A stretch of DNA of 22,293 nucleotides, from the NCBI GenBank assembly GCA_029932755.1, contig JAOZPK010000022.1, forward strand, positions 1-22,293. Direction: 5' to 3'. A program made the position numbers and the translations under genes. Numbering within the stretch: the first letter of the stretch is position 1; every line of letters starts with the position of its first letter. This stretch comes from Candidatus Cloacimonadota bacterium. GTDB taxonomy: Bacteria > Cloacimonadota > Cloacimonadia > Cloacimonadales > TCS61. Below, piece after piece: positions 1-7,438 of the stretch. The notes beneath the pieces are model-generated. The model saw nothing but the letters and a program-made list of their open reading frames with translations, was not told the DNA's origin and searched no databases.

Positions 1-1349
1 TCGGTATTTTTGGAAGTGAAAATGCAGCCAATATGGCAACTTTAGGACTTTTTGCAGAACAGCATCGCGGTCAGGAAAGTTGTGGAATGGCGGTGAATAA
101 CGGAACAACTATCAAGCTGCGAAAGAAAATGGGATTAGTTAAAGATGTTTTCACTGCTGAGAAGATCAAGAATCTGGAAGGAAATATTGCAATTGGTCAT
201 GTTCGTTATCCAACTCGTGGAGCTTCAGCGGTTTACAATTCCCAACCTCATATTGTAGAAACTCTTTCCGGTCCTTCCTATGCTTTATCAAGTAACGGAG
301 ACATAATTAACTACAATGAGATTAGAAGCTGGTTAGAAGATAAGGGTGTATATTTTGCCAGCGGAAATGATGGTGAGCTTATCCTTAAATATATCGTTTA
401 TCATGTTGAACGAGAAAACAATACAGTTCCAGACGCAATAAGAAAATTGATGAAAACAGTAAAAGGTGCCTATTCTACAGTACTTGCTACCAAAACAGAA
501 ATGTATCTTTTCCGCGATCCATATGGACTTCGTCCAATAAGTTACGGCAAAACTAAAGATGGTGCTGTTGTGGTTGCTTCAGAAAGCTGCGCTTTGGATA
601 TTCTTTACATGGATTGGATAAAAGAAGTGAAACCAGCTGAAATAATCGTTGTTAATGATAAAGGTATAACCAATATCCAAAATAACCCAAATGACTTTCG
701 AGCCACAAAGACCAATAAGCACTGTATTTTTGAGCATATATATTTTTCACGACCGGATAGTGTGATCTTTGAGGAAAACGTATTTGAGGTGAGAGAAAAG
801 ATCGGAGCTATAATTGCAGAAAATGATGATGTTGATCCTGATGTAGTTGTACCAGTTCCCGATTCATCTAACTTCATTGCTCTTGGCTATGCTAAATATA
901 AGAACAAACCATATGAAATGGGTTTGATCCGAAATCATTATGTGGGAAGGACTTTCATTAAACCTGAACAAACAATAAGAGATGAAAGTGTTTATCAGAA
1001 ATTCAATCCACTTCCAAATTTTTTCAAAGATAAAGTCGTAACACTTATTGATGATTCTATCGTTCGGGGAACCACACTTCGCAAAATAACTAAACTTGTG
1101 CGGAAAGCAGGTGCAAAAGAGATTCATCTCCGTATTGGCTCACCGGCAATAAAGAATTCATGTTATTATGGTATCGATACACCAACTCGGGAAGAATTAA
1201 TAGCAAATAATAAATCTGTTGATGAGATCAGGAAATATATCGGTTCCGATTCTTTAAAATATCTTTCTATTGGGCAATTAGAGAGAGCTGTAGAAAAACC
1301 TGAAAATTATTGTTATGCATGTTTTAATGGGAATTATCCGGTAAAATGA
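1..1349 (+). CDS. purF: Amidophosphoribosyltransferase (PurF), 5' end cut off by the window
   Basis: First committed step of purine synthesis: transfers ammonia from glutamine to PRPP to give phosphoribosylamine, in the cytoplasm. The frame is open from base 3 (GIFGSENAAN before the first Met at 33), so the true start and catalytic Cys lie upstream; the Met at 33 is internal. Counting from that Met, the glutaminase domain shows EQHRGQES (9-16) and GHVRYPTRG (55-63), and the PRPP loop is IDDSIVRGTT (339-348). Cysteines at 231, 377, 427 and 430 match the spacing of the four 4Fe-4S ligands I recall for Bacillus subtilis PurF (236, 382, 437, 440), so this is probably the oxygen-sensitive Fe-S type. 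The stop overlaps the next start as ATGA. Identity is near certain; the presence of the cluster is inferred. Confidence 0.96.
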   Translation, partial: GIFGSENAANMATLGLFAEQHRGQESCGMAVNNGTTIKLRKKMGLVKDVFTAEKIKNLEGNIAIGHVRYPTRGASAVYNSQPHIVETLSGPSYALSSNGDIINYNEIRSWLEDKGVYFASGNDGELILKYIVYHVERENNTVPDAIRKLMKTVKGAYSTVLATKTEMYLFRDPYGLRPISYGKTKDGAVVVASESCALDILYMDWIKEVKPAEIIVVNDKGITNIQNNPNDFRATKTNKHCIFEHIYFSRPDSVIFEENVFEVREKIGAIIAENDDVDPDVVVPVPDSSNFIALGYAKYKNKPYEMGLIRNHYVGRTFIKPEQTIRDESVYQKFNPLPNFFKDKVVTLIDDSIVRGTTLRKITKLVRKAGAKEIHLRIGSPAIKNSCYYGIDTPTREELIANNKSVDEIRKYIGSDSLKYLSIGQLERAVEKPENYCYACFNGNYPVK

Positions 1350-1819
1350 AAAATAAATTAAAAACATGGGAAGAAATCACAAATATTGTTAAGGAGCTCA
1401 AGAGCAAGAATAAGAAGATAGTTTTTACAAATGGCTGTTTCGATATTCTCCATTCTGGTCATGTTCAATACCTGGCAGAAGCAAAAGAATTAGGAGACAT
1501 TCTTATCCTCGGTTTAAACAGTGATTCTTCAGTAAAAAGATTAAAAGGAAATGACCGCCCAATAAATAATGAGATAGAAAGATCAGTTGTTTTATCTGCA
1601 CTTTGTACAATTTCCCATATTGTTATATTTAAGGAAGATACACCATACAAGTTAATCAATCACATCAAGCCAGATATTCTTGTAAAAGGTGGTGATTGGA
1701 AACTTGAAGATATAGTCGGTTCCGATATTGTAAGTTCATATAATGGAGAGGTAAAAAGTCTCTCTTTTATTGATGGAAAATCCACCACAGATATTATAAA
1801 TAAATTAAAAAAGAAATAG
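1346..1819 (+). CDS. rfaE2: D-glycero-beta-D-manno-heptose 1-phosphate adenylyltransferase (RfaE2/HldE C-terminal type)
   Basis: A 157-residue cytidylyltransferase-fold protein predicted to adenylate heptose 1-phosphate, giving the ADP-heptose used for the LPS inner core. NGCFDILHSGHV (29-40) contains the nucleotide-binding HxGH motif. KGGDW (114-118) and DGKSTTDII (143-151) are typical of the family. The length fits a stand-alone adenylyltransferase without the sugar kinase half of fused HldE. The start overlaps the purF stop by four bases, so translation is probably coupled. A glycerol-3-phosphate or other small cytidylyltransferase is a less likely alternative, because KGGDW and the STT ending favour RfaE2. 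It implies a Gram-negative envelope. Confidence 0.9.
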   Translation: MKNKLKTWEEITNIVKELKSKNKKIVFTNGCFDILHSGHVQYLAEAKELGDILILGLNSDSSVKRLKGNDRPINNEIERSVVLSALCTISHIVIFKEDTPYKLINHIKPDILVKGGDWKLEDIVGSDIVSSYNGEVKSLSFIDGKSTTDIINKLKKK

Positions 1820-1823
1820 GATT

Positions 1824-2234
1824 ATGGATAACCACGAAGACATTGCAGTCGTTAGAAAAATCGAAGGAAATTATGTTCACTTAGAAGTTGAGAGGACAGC
1901 TTCCTGCGAAGGATGTGCCGTTAGCGGAATATGCAATGTTAATGATAAAATCATACTGCATAAAATTAAAACCGATTTGAAATTAGACATTGGAAATAGA
2001 GTTCAAGTTGATATTGCACCTTCTCTGCGTGTGTTCTCTTCTTTTGTAGTATTCATTATTCCAATCCTTACAATGTTGTCTTTTTATTTGATCAGTAAAT
2101 ATTTATTCACATTTAGTGAGGATATATCAATTGTTATTTCTATGTTTGGTCTGTTGCTAAGTGGTTTATTTATATATGTTATCGATAAAATATTCGCAAA
2201 TAAATTAAGTTTTAAAATTACTAAAAAACTTTAG
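1824..2234 (+). CDS. RseC/MucC-like inner-membrane protein
   Basis: A 136-residue protein with an N-terminal soluble part carrying a cysteine cluster (C28, C31, C37 in CEGCAVSGIC), followed by two hydrophobic segments at about 69-92 and 100-120. This arrangement matches the RseC/MucC family, whose members occur with sigma-E anti-sigma systems or with Rnf-type SoxR-reducing complexes. Neither partner is in this window, so its role here cannot be assigned. It begins four bases after rfaE2 and lies in the same run of genes. The Cys cluster could bind a metal or an Fe-S centre; that is inference. Confidence 0.75.
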   Translation: MDNHEDIAVVRKIEGNYVHLEVERTASCEGCAVSGICNVNDKIILHKIKTDLKLDIGNRVQVDIAPSLRVFSSFVVFIIPILTMLSFYLISKYLFTFSEDISIVISMFGLLLSGLFIYVIDKIFANKLSFKITKKL

Positions 2235-2255
2235 TATCTATAAAAGAGGTAGGAA

Positions 2256-2612
2256 ATGAGAATTCATTTACATGAGATGGTTTTTTACGGTTATCATGGC
2301 GTTCACCCGGAAGAGAGGAAATTAGGGCAGAGGTTTATTGTTAATTTTTCTTATGAAACTGAGCAGGCAAATGATAAAGAGATAAAACACCTTGAGGATA
2401 CAGTTGATTATACTAAAGTTTATGCAATAATTAAACATACATTGGAAGAACGTGAGTTTTATCTATTGGAAGTATGTGCAAATACTATCCTTGATTCGAT
2501 CATAGAATCGTTCCCATCTATCATTTTTGCAAATGTGAAGATCAAAAAACCTTCTGTTCCAATAAATGGTTCAATTGGCTCAGTAGAAGTGGAAATGGAA
2601 AGAAACAGATAA
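2256..2612 (+). CDS. folB: Dihydroneopterin aldolase
   Basis: Converts 7,8-dihydroneopterin to 6-hydroxymethyl-dihydropterin and glycolaldehyde in folate synthesis. The 118-residue length is normal for the family. FYGYHGVHPEER (10-21) holds the substrate-binding region, DTVDYTKVY follows near residue 50, and EREFYLLEVCAN (about 68-79) contains the conserved Leu-Leu-Glu. KIKKPSVPINGSIGSVEVEM near the C-terminus contains the catalytic-lysine KP motif. A clear GAGGTAGGA Shine-Dalgarno precedes the ATG. It is followed at once by folK, the next enzyme of the pathway, so the pair is a folate sub-operon. Epimerase or other pterin activities are possible as side activities of the fold. Confidence 0.94.
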   Translation: MRIHLHEMVFYGYHGVHPEERKLGQRFIVNFSYETEQANDKEIKHLEDTVDYTKVYAIIKHTLEEREFYLLEVCANTILDSIIESFPSIIFANVKIKKPSVPINGSIGSVEVEMERNR

Positions 2613-2621
2613 AGGGAATTG

Positions 2622-3077
2622 ATGTACTGTTATCTTGGACTGGGCTCAAATCTGGGTGATAAACATAAATTTATCACAAAAGCTATCAATCAGATTTTAA
2701 AATTTAAAAACACTGAGATAACAAAAACCAGTTCAATGATCACAACAAAACCTTATGGTAAAACTGATCAACCTGATTTTATGAATTGTGTTATTGAACT
2801 CGATACAGCCATATTGCCGGAAGAACTTTTAAAAAAGTGTTTGGATATAGAAAATCAACTCGGACGCATCAGAAACGAGAAATGGGGACCCAGAACGATA
2901 GATATCGATCTATTATTCTACGAAGATAAGATCATTAATACTGAATTACTGATTATTCCCCATCCTCAATTGCATAAACGTGAATTTGTATTAACTTCTC
3001 TAAATGAATTGTGCCCTGATCTTGTTCATCCAATATTAAATAAAAAGATAAAAGATATATTTATGGAGCTTAAATGA
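2622..3077 (+). CDS. folK: 2-amino-4-hydroxy-6-hydroxymethyldihydropteridine diphosphokinase
   Basis: Transfers pyrophosphate from ATP to the pterin made by FolB, the step before dihydropteroate synthase. YLGLGSNLGDK near the N-terminus, RNEKWGPRTIDIDLLFY in the middle, and IPHPQLHKREFVL are the HPPK signatures, and the length (151 residues) is usual. A TTG codon directly precedes the ATG. AAAGGG (2611-2616) is 5 bases from the ATG at 2622 but only 2 from the TTG at 2619, so I choose the ATG. The gene starts nine bases after the folB stop, and its own stop overlaps the next start as ATGA. Confidence 0.95.
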   Translation: MYCYLGLGSNLGDKHKFITKAINQILKFKNTEITKTSSMITTKPYGKTDQPDFMNCVIELDTAILPEELLKKCLDIENQLGRIRNEKWGPRTIDIDLLFYEDKIINTELLIIPHPQLHKREFVLTSLNELCPDLVHPILNKKIKDIFMELK

Positions 3078-3829
3078 AAAAAACTGCTGCAATAATCCTT
3101 GCTGCCGGCAAGGGTACTCGCATGAAATCAGATAAACCGAAAGTAATCTTTGAATTAGCAGGAAAGCCAATGATAAATCGTGTTGTAAGAACAGCAAATA
3201 AGATCAACAGTGATCTAATCGCAATTGTTGTGGGCTATAAGAAAGAACAGGTAATCGATGTTGTTCCTAAAAATGATAATATAAAATTTGTAGAACAAGT
3301 TCAGCAGAATGGAACAGGTCATGCCGTGATGGTTACAGAAAAGATTTTCAATAATTTTGATGGGGATGTTTTTATACTTTGTGGTGATGTTCCTCTTCTC
3401 AGGCATAAAACTTTGGAGAAAATACAGGAATACCATCGCGAGCATAATGCTTCATGCACTGTTCTCACAGCTTTTATGGACGATGCTCTGAAATATGGAA
3501 GAATAGTACGAAACCTAGATGGCAATGTACAACGAATTGTAGAATTTAAAGATGCAACTAAAGAAGAAAAAGAGATCAATGAAATTAATACAGGAATTTA
3601 TTGCTATAATGCGAAAGATCTTTTTACAGCCTTACAAAGAATTAATAATAAAAATAATAAAAATGAATATTATCTTACAGATACTTTAGAAATCTTGAAT
3701 AATATGAACAAACTCGTTACATCTATTATCCTTGAAGATATGGTAGAGGCATCGGGAGTGAATTCCAAAGAACAATTAGCAGACCTGGAAACTGAATTTT
3801 TGAGAAGGCAAGAACATTTTGAAAGATAA
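3074..3829 (+). CDS. UDP-GlcNAc pyrophosphorylase-type nucleotidyltransferase (GlmU N-terminal half only)
   Basis: A 251-residue protein covering the full uridylyltransferase domain of GlmU, which makes UDP-GlcNAc from UTP and GlcNAc-1-P for peptidoglycan and LPS. Visible features are IILAAGKGTRMKSDKPKV (7-24, the GxGTRM loop and lysine), QQNGTGHAV (77-85), LCGDVPLL (102-109, with the metal-binding Asp) and EINTGIYCY (170-178). GVNSKEQLADLE (228-239) corresponds to the region holding the second metal ligand Asn. It then stops: the left-handed beta-helix acetyltransferase domain of bifunctional GlmU is absent, and no frameshifted remnant follows. The acetyltransferase must be encoded elsewhere or GlcNAc-1-P made another way. 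It overlaps folK by four bases. Confidence 0.88.
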   Translation: MKKTAAIILAAGKGTRMKSDKPKVIFELAGKPMINRVVRTANKINSDLIAIVVGYKKEQVIDVVPKNDNIKFVEQVQQNGTGHAVMVTEKIFNNFDGDVFILCGDVPLLRHKTLEKIQEYHREHNASCTVLTAFMDDALKYGRIVRNLDGNVQRIVEFKDATKEEKEINEINTGIYCYNAKDLFTALQRINNKNNKNEYYLTDTLEILNNMNKLVTSIILEDMVEASGVNSKEQLADLETEFLRRQEHFER

Positions 3830-3930
3830 AAATGAATATCGAATATCAAAGAGGAGTCGTTTGCTATTGCAATCCGACCCTTTGGACACGGAATGATGAA
3901 TGAAGAAGGGAAAAACAAAAGGAGTGTAAT
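3830..3930. repeat. Intergenic spacer with a degenerate ATGAATATC/AATGATGAA repeat
   Basis: A 101-bp spacer that breaks the tight gene packing. It opens with ATGAATATCGAATATCAAAG and ends with GGAATGATGAATGAAGAAGG. The same two blocks, diverged, occur at 17413-17461 after batE, where they are closer together; here about 35 bases separate them. A weak third resemblance is AAAATCGAATATTTAATAC near 14740. I take these as decayed copies of a dispersed intergenic repeat. AAAAGGAG at 3917-3924 is the Shine-Dalgarno of the next gene. No gene or terminator is visible. Confidence 0.4.
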
Positions 3931-4428
3931 ATGAATGATATTCTATATTCACCTTGGCGTTTGCAATATATTTTATCCAATAAAGAGAAAGAATGTATAT
4001 TCTGTGTTAAACCATCGGAAGACAATGATGAAAAGCATTTAATACTCTATCGAAGTGAGTTTTGCTTTGTAATCATGAATATTTTCCCATACAATAACGG
4101 TCACTTGATGGCTGTTCCCAATAAACATATTCCGAATTTGAATGGGCTGAGTAAACAAGAGATCAATGATCTATTTGAAACAGTACAGTTATGCGAAAAT
4201 GTGATAACTAAAGTTTATTCTCCTGATGGAATTAATATTGGTTTAAATCTTGGTAAAGCTGCCGGAGCTGGTATTGATGAACATCTTCATGTACATATAG
4301 TTCCACGTTGGAGCGGAGATGTAAATTTTATGTCTGCAATTGCTGGTACCAGAATAATCCCTGAATCATTTGAACAGGCTTATAGCAAACTCAAAGAACA
4401 ATTTGACAATGCGAAAACCAAAAAATAA
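3931..4428 (+). CDS. HIT-family nucleotide hydrolase/phosphorylase
   Basis: A 165-residue histidine-triad protein. The triad reads HLHVHIV (118-124, with H118, H120 and H122), followed by PRW. The N-terminus YSPWRLQYI and CIFC (22-25) resemble the HIT branch that includes dinucleoside-polyphosphate hydrolases or phosphorylases; CxxC suggests a structural zinc site. FPYNNGHLMAVPNKHI (52-67) is the usual mid-domain. It probably acts on nucleotide-phosphate adducts such as Ap4A in the cytoplasm, but the substrate cannot be fixed from sequence. It has a strong Shine-Dalgarno and overlaps the next gene by about 20 bases. Confidence 0.88.
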   Translation: MNDILYSPWRLQYILSNKEKECIFCVKPSEDNDEKHLILYRSEFCFVIMNIFPYNNGHLMAVPNKHIPNLNGLSKQEINDLFETVQLCENVITKVYSPDGINIGLNLGKAAGAGIDEHLHVHIVPRWSGDVNFMSAIAGTRIIPESFEQAYSKLKEQFDNAKTKK

Positions 4429-4858
4429 TTTGTTTCGCATAGATAAACGAGCTTCATTAATAGGTATTACGGTTTTGTTACTTATTTTTGTAGCATCTTA
4501 TTTTAAGTTCTTTAATAAAAATAATAGTGAAAATATTGAAGTTGAAATTATCGAAATCACTTCTCTTAAATTATCCATTTTGAATGGATGTGGTGTTAAG
4601 GGTGCTGCCAGTGAAGTTAAAGACAATCTTATAAATAAGAATTTTGAGAATGTTGATATAATATCTTGGGTAAACGTGAAGAGTAAAAAATTTATTTACG
4701 GTAAATCAATCATCGTAGTTAAAAGAAAAGATGAGAATAAACTAAAATATTTAATGAAAATAACAGGGATCTCACGAAGAATTTATGCCTTTGATGATAA
4801 TACTATAGAAGATTTTCAGATAATTCTTGGTAGAGATTACCGAACATATTTTAAATAG
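4409..4858 (+). CDS. Membrane-anchored LytR C-terminal domain protein
   Basis: A short protein (149 residues from the ATG at 4409) with a basic N-terminus, one transmembrane segment (about residues 16-36) and an extracytoplasmic domain. LKLSILNGCGVKGAA, then a mixed alpha/beta stretch ending IILGRDY, resembles the LytR_C domain (PF13399) found at the end of LytR-CpsA-Psr proteins and also alone on single-pass anchors. No LCP catalytic domain is present. The frame stays open upstream to a TTG at 4370, deep inside the HIT gene; the ATG is preferred because the longer start would only add residues ahead of the basic and membrane segments. The function of the free-standing domain is not settled; a cell-wall role is inferred. 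Confidence 0.72.
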   Translation: MRKPKNNLFRIDKRASLIGITVLLLIFVASYFKFFNKNNSENIEVEIIEITSLKLSILNGCGVKGAASEVKDNLINKNFENVDIISWVNVKSKKFIYGKSIIVVKRKDENKLKYLMKITGISRRIYAFDDNTIEDFQIILGRDYRTYFK

Positions 4859-4864
4859 GGGATT

Positions 4865-5215
4865 ATGGAACAAAAACAAGCAATTGCCAATATAATTAAT
4901 TGGATGGAAGAGAAAAAAGCTGTGCATATCAAGCACATAGATGTAACCGGAGAAACCGATTTTACAGATCATTTGATAATCTGTAGTGGAACCGCAGATC
5001 TGCATAACAAAGCTATTGCTGAGAATATTATTCAGAATGCAAAAGAAAATGGAATGCAAATTCTATCTACTGAAGGCAAGAATTCCAGTACATGGATATT
5101 GATTGATTTTGGTGATATTATTGTTCACATTTTTAGCCAGGATAAACGAGAGTATTATAAATTAGAAGACCTTTATGTTGTCGATTCCAGAACAAAAAAA
5201 GAAACTAAAGAATAG
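4865..5215 (+). CDS. rsfS: Ribosomal silencing factor RsfS
   Basis: A 116-residue protein of the RsfS/Iojap/DUF143 family, which binds ribosomal protein uL14 on the 50S subunit and blocks subunit joining when nutrients are short. The family core is complete: DFTDHLIICSGT (residues 32-43), a helix ending in AENIIQNAKENG, then EGKNSSTWILIDFGDIIVHI and REYYKLEDLY at the C-terminus. It starts six bases after the LytR_C gene. This order (LytR_C-type protein, then rsfS) resembles the arrangement in many bacteria where rsfS follows an LCP-type gene. Identification is secure. Confidence 0.94.
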   Translation: MEQKQAIANIINWMEEKKAVHIKHIDVTGETDFTDHLIICSGTADLHNKAIAENIIQNAKENGMQILSTEGKNSSTWILIDFGDIIVHIFSQDKREYYKLEDLYVVDSRTKKETKE

Positions 5216-5222
5216 TAAGCTT

Positions 5223-6872
5223 ATGAAAACAAAAATATATGACGATATTTTAAAAATACTTAAAAAGATAAACCCCAATTGTAATAAGGATTTTACAGTT
5301 GAGATCCCGAATATTGCAGAGCATGGTGATTTTTCCAGTAACGTTGCGCTGATAAACACAAAGATCATAAAAATGAAACCACGTGATATTGCCCAGAAAA
5401 TTGCCGATGATCTTTCCAAAAAAAGAGATTACAAATCAATCGAGATCGCAGGACCTGGCTTCCTTAACTTCAAACTGGCAAATTCTCTTTTTTATAAAGA
5501 ACTTCAGAAGATTTTCAATGATAAAGAAAATTACGGTTCATCTAATTATGGACAAAGAAAAAAAGTTTTAATTGAATTTATTAGTGCAAATCCAACAGGT
5601 CCATTAAACATTGTCAGTGCTCGTGCTGGAGCCTATGGAGATTCTCTTTTCCGCATTATGGAACATATCGGATTTGAACCTTTTCGTGAATTTTATATTA
5701 ATGATGCAGGAAATCAAGTAGATATTTTTGCTGAATCTTTAGAGATCAGATACCGTGAATTACATGGGCATGAGTGTGAAGAATTCCCTTTTGAAGCTTA
5801 TCATGGCGAATACATAAAAGACCTTGCAGTTGAATTGAATACGATCGAAGGAACCAAACTATTTCACATGACCGAGGAAGATCGTCTTGAACGAATGAAA
5901 AATTTTGCTTTAGACGAGATACATAAAATGCAGGTTGCAAGTTTAAATCGATTTGATGTACAGTTCGACAACTGGATGTCTGAGAAAAAACTGCGTTTAG
6001 AAGGAATTCTGGAAGAAGCATTAAGCTACTTAGCAGAAGCAGGTTGCACTTATGAAAAAGATGATGCTGTCTTTTTCTCTTCAACAAAATTTGGTGATGA
6101 AAAAGATCGCGTACTCATCAAAGCAGATGGGAATCCAACCTATCTTGTTCCTGATATTGCCTATCATCTAACTAAGTATAATCGTGGTTTCGATATTATT
6201 ATCGATGTGCTGGGACCAGATCATCACGGTCATGTTTCCAAGCTTCGTGCTGCAATGAAAGCACTGGAATTGGACGATTCCAAACTAGAAGTTGTTTTTC
6301 TCCAACATATAAATCTTTTGGAAGATGGTGAGGTCGTTAAAATGTCTAAACGTGCCGGGAAAATCGTTTCCATGGACGACTTGCTAGATGAAGTGGGAAA
6401 AGATGCAGCCCGATATTTCTTTATTAGCAGGAAGCCATCTGCTCATCTGGATTTTGATCTGGAACTTGCCAAGAAAAAATCAAGTGAGAATCCTGTCTTC
6501 TACTGTCAATATGCTTATGCACGAATCAATAGTATTCTAAAGAAGGCAAAAAAAGCAAAATTAATATTGAAAAATTTCGACGAAAAGAGCTTAAGTAAAT
6601 TGAATAAAGCTGACGAATTAAATCTTATTAAAAAGATGATAGATTTTTCATCTGTTCTCAACCTTTGTGCCGATAATAGAGAACCTCATAGATTGGCCGG
6701 TTATGTACATGAGCTAGCTGGAATGTTCCATAAATATTATGCAAAATATAAGATAATTAATGAAAAGAACATTGAATTAAGTTTGGCACGGTTATACTTG
6801 ATTAGTGCAATTCAAAACGTTATATCCGTTTCTCTAGGACTAATGGGAATTTCTTCACCTAAAAAGATGTAA
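5223..6872 (+). CDS. argS: Arginyl-tRNA synthetase with a non-canonical HIGH motif
   Basis: A class I synthetase of 549 residues that charges tRNA-Arg. The order is an N-terminal Add1-type domain with HGDFSSNVAL (34-43), the catalytic domain starting EFISANPTGPL (118-128), KMSKR (373-377), the FDIIIDVLGPDHHGHVSK region, then a helical DALR anticodon-binding domain. The HIGH position, normally HVGHARG or close to it, reads NIVSARA (129-135): both catalytic histidines are replaced (codons AAC at 5607 and AGT at 5616). The rest of the enzyme looks intact and full length, so I read this as a lineage variant rather than a dead gene. The ATG at 5223 is chosen over a TTG at 5175 inside rsfS because MKTKIYDDI fits family N-termini. 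Confidence 0.95.
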   Translation: MKTKIYDDILKILKKINPNCNKDFTVEIPNIAEHGDFSSNVALINTKIIKMKPRDIAQKIADDLSKKRDYKSIEIAGPGFLNFKLANSLFYKELQKIFNDKENYGSSNYGQRKKVLIEFISANPTGPLNIVSARAGAYGDSLFRIMEHIGFEPFREFYINDAGNQVDIFAESLEIRYRELHGHECEEFPFEAYHGEYIKDLAVELNTIEGTKLFHMTEEDRLERMKNFALDEIHKMQVASLNRFDVQFDNWMSEKKLRLEGILEEALSYLAEAGCTYEKDDAVFFSSTKFGDEKDRVLIKADGNPTYLVPDIAYHLTKYNRGFDIIIDVLGPDHHGHVSKLRAAMKALELDDSKLEVVFLQHINLLEDGEVVKMSKRAGKIVSMDDLLDEVGKDAARYFFISRKPSAHLDFDLELAKKKSSENPVFYCQYAYARINSILKKAKKAKLILKNFDEKSLSKLNKADELNLIKKMIDFSSVLNLCADNREPHRLAGYVHELAGMFHKYYAKYKIINEKNIELSLARLYLISAIQNVISVSLGLMGISSPKKM

Positions 6873-6884
6873 TCATTTTGATAC

Positions 6885-7385
6885 ATGAAAAAAATAATTA
6901 TCCTGTCCGATACTCACAAGAATCAAAAAATATTAAGAAATGTCTTTGAGATTGAAAGTGATTATACTCATATTTTCCATTTAGGCGACGATTACGAGGA
7001 TCTAGATAATAACTTTGATATCACGAACGGCATTGAATTTTTCAGGGTTCCAGGAGTTTATCACCCCGGTTATAGTAATGGAACGCTTCCCATAATCCTG
7101 GAAATTGAAATTAATAACTGGAGATTTGCTTTAGCACACAGACTTGAAGATCTTTTAAAAACAAGTATTCCTGCAGATATCTATCTTTACGGTCACACTC
7201 ATCATTCTAATTATGATCATATTGAAGATAAGCACTTTATTAATCCGGGTCATCTAAAAGCAAAAACAGATCGTAGTCAAAAAGCTTCCTACGCAGTTAT
7301 AACTATTTATAAAAGTAATTTAGAAATTCAATTTAAACATCTTAATGGAAAAGTATTTAAAAATAAAATCATTAGTAAATTGTAA
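6885..7385 (+). CDS. YfcE/MJ0936-type metallophosphoesterase
   Basis: A 166-residue calcineurin-like phosphoesterase, likely a cytoplasmic phosphodiesterase with two metal ions. Ligand motifs visible are SDTH (8-11), GDD (34-36), LAHR (83-86) and GHTH (103-106), followed by NPGH (120-123) where the family usually has NPGS. The expected GN(C/H)D block is VPGVYHPG (55-62), so the bridging Asn is not at its usual place; a neighbouring His (H60) might substitute. The physiological substrate is unknown for most of this family. The gene starts 12 bases after argS with only a weak Shine-Dalgarno and closes the housekeeping block. Confidence 0.85.
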   Translation: MKKIIILSDTHKNQKILRNVFEIESDYTHIFHLGDDYEDLDNNFDITNGIEFFRVPGVYHPGYSNGTLPIILEIEINNWRFALAHRLEDLLKTSIPADIYLYGHTHHSNYDHIEDKHFINPGHLKAKTDRSQKASYAVITIYKSNLEIQFKHLNGKVFKNKIISKL

Positions 7386-7435
7386 CCAAAATGTTATAAT
7401 TAGGTTAGAATTAATAAGTATATATTATTGGAGGA
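7372..7435 (+). promoter_or_regulatory. Candidate sigma-70 promoter and Shine-Dalgarno for the moxR/bat operon
   Basis: The gap before moxR holds a consensus TATAAT at 7395-7400, preceded by TG in the extended -10 position's vicinity. A poor -35 match, TTAGTA at 7372-7377, stands 17 bases upstream. A strong Shine-Dalgarno, GGAGGA at 7430-7435, lies just before the ATG. This is the first clear break after a long run of close genes, which supports a new transcription unit here. The -35 is weak and overlaps the end of the phosphoesterase gene. Confidence 0.45.
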
Positions 7436-7438
7436 TCA

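Noticed and set aside
4370..4408. Upstream TTG start for the LytR_C-domain protein
   Set aside because: It would overlap the HIT gene by 59 bases and adds only residues before the basic/membrane segment; the ATG at 4409 is simpler.
5175..5222. TTG start for argS inside rsfS
   Set aside because: The extra 16 residues do not look like ArgRS, and the ATG at 5223 gives the expected N-terminus.
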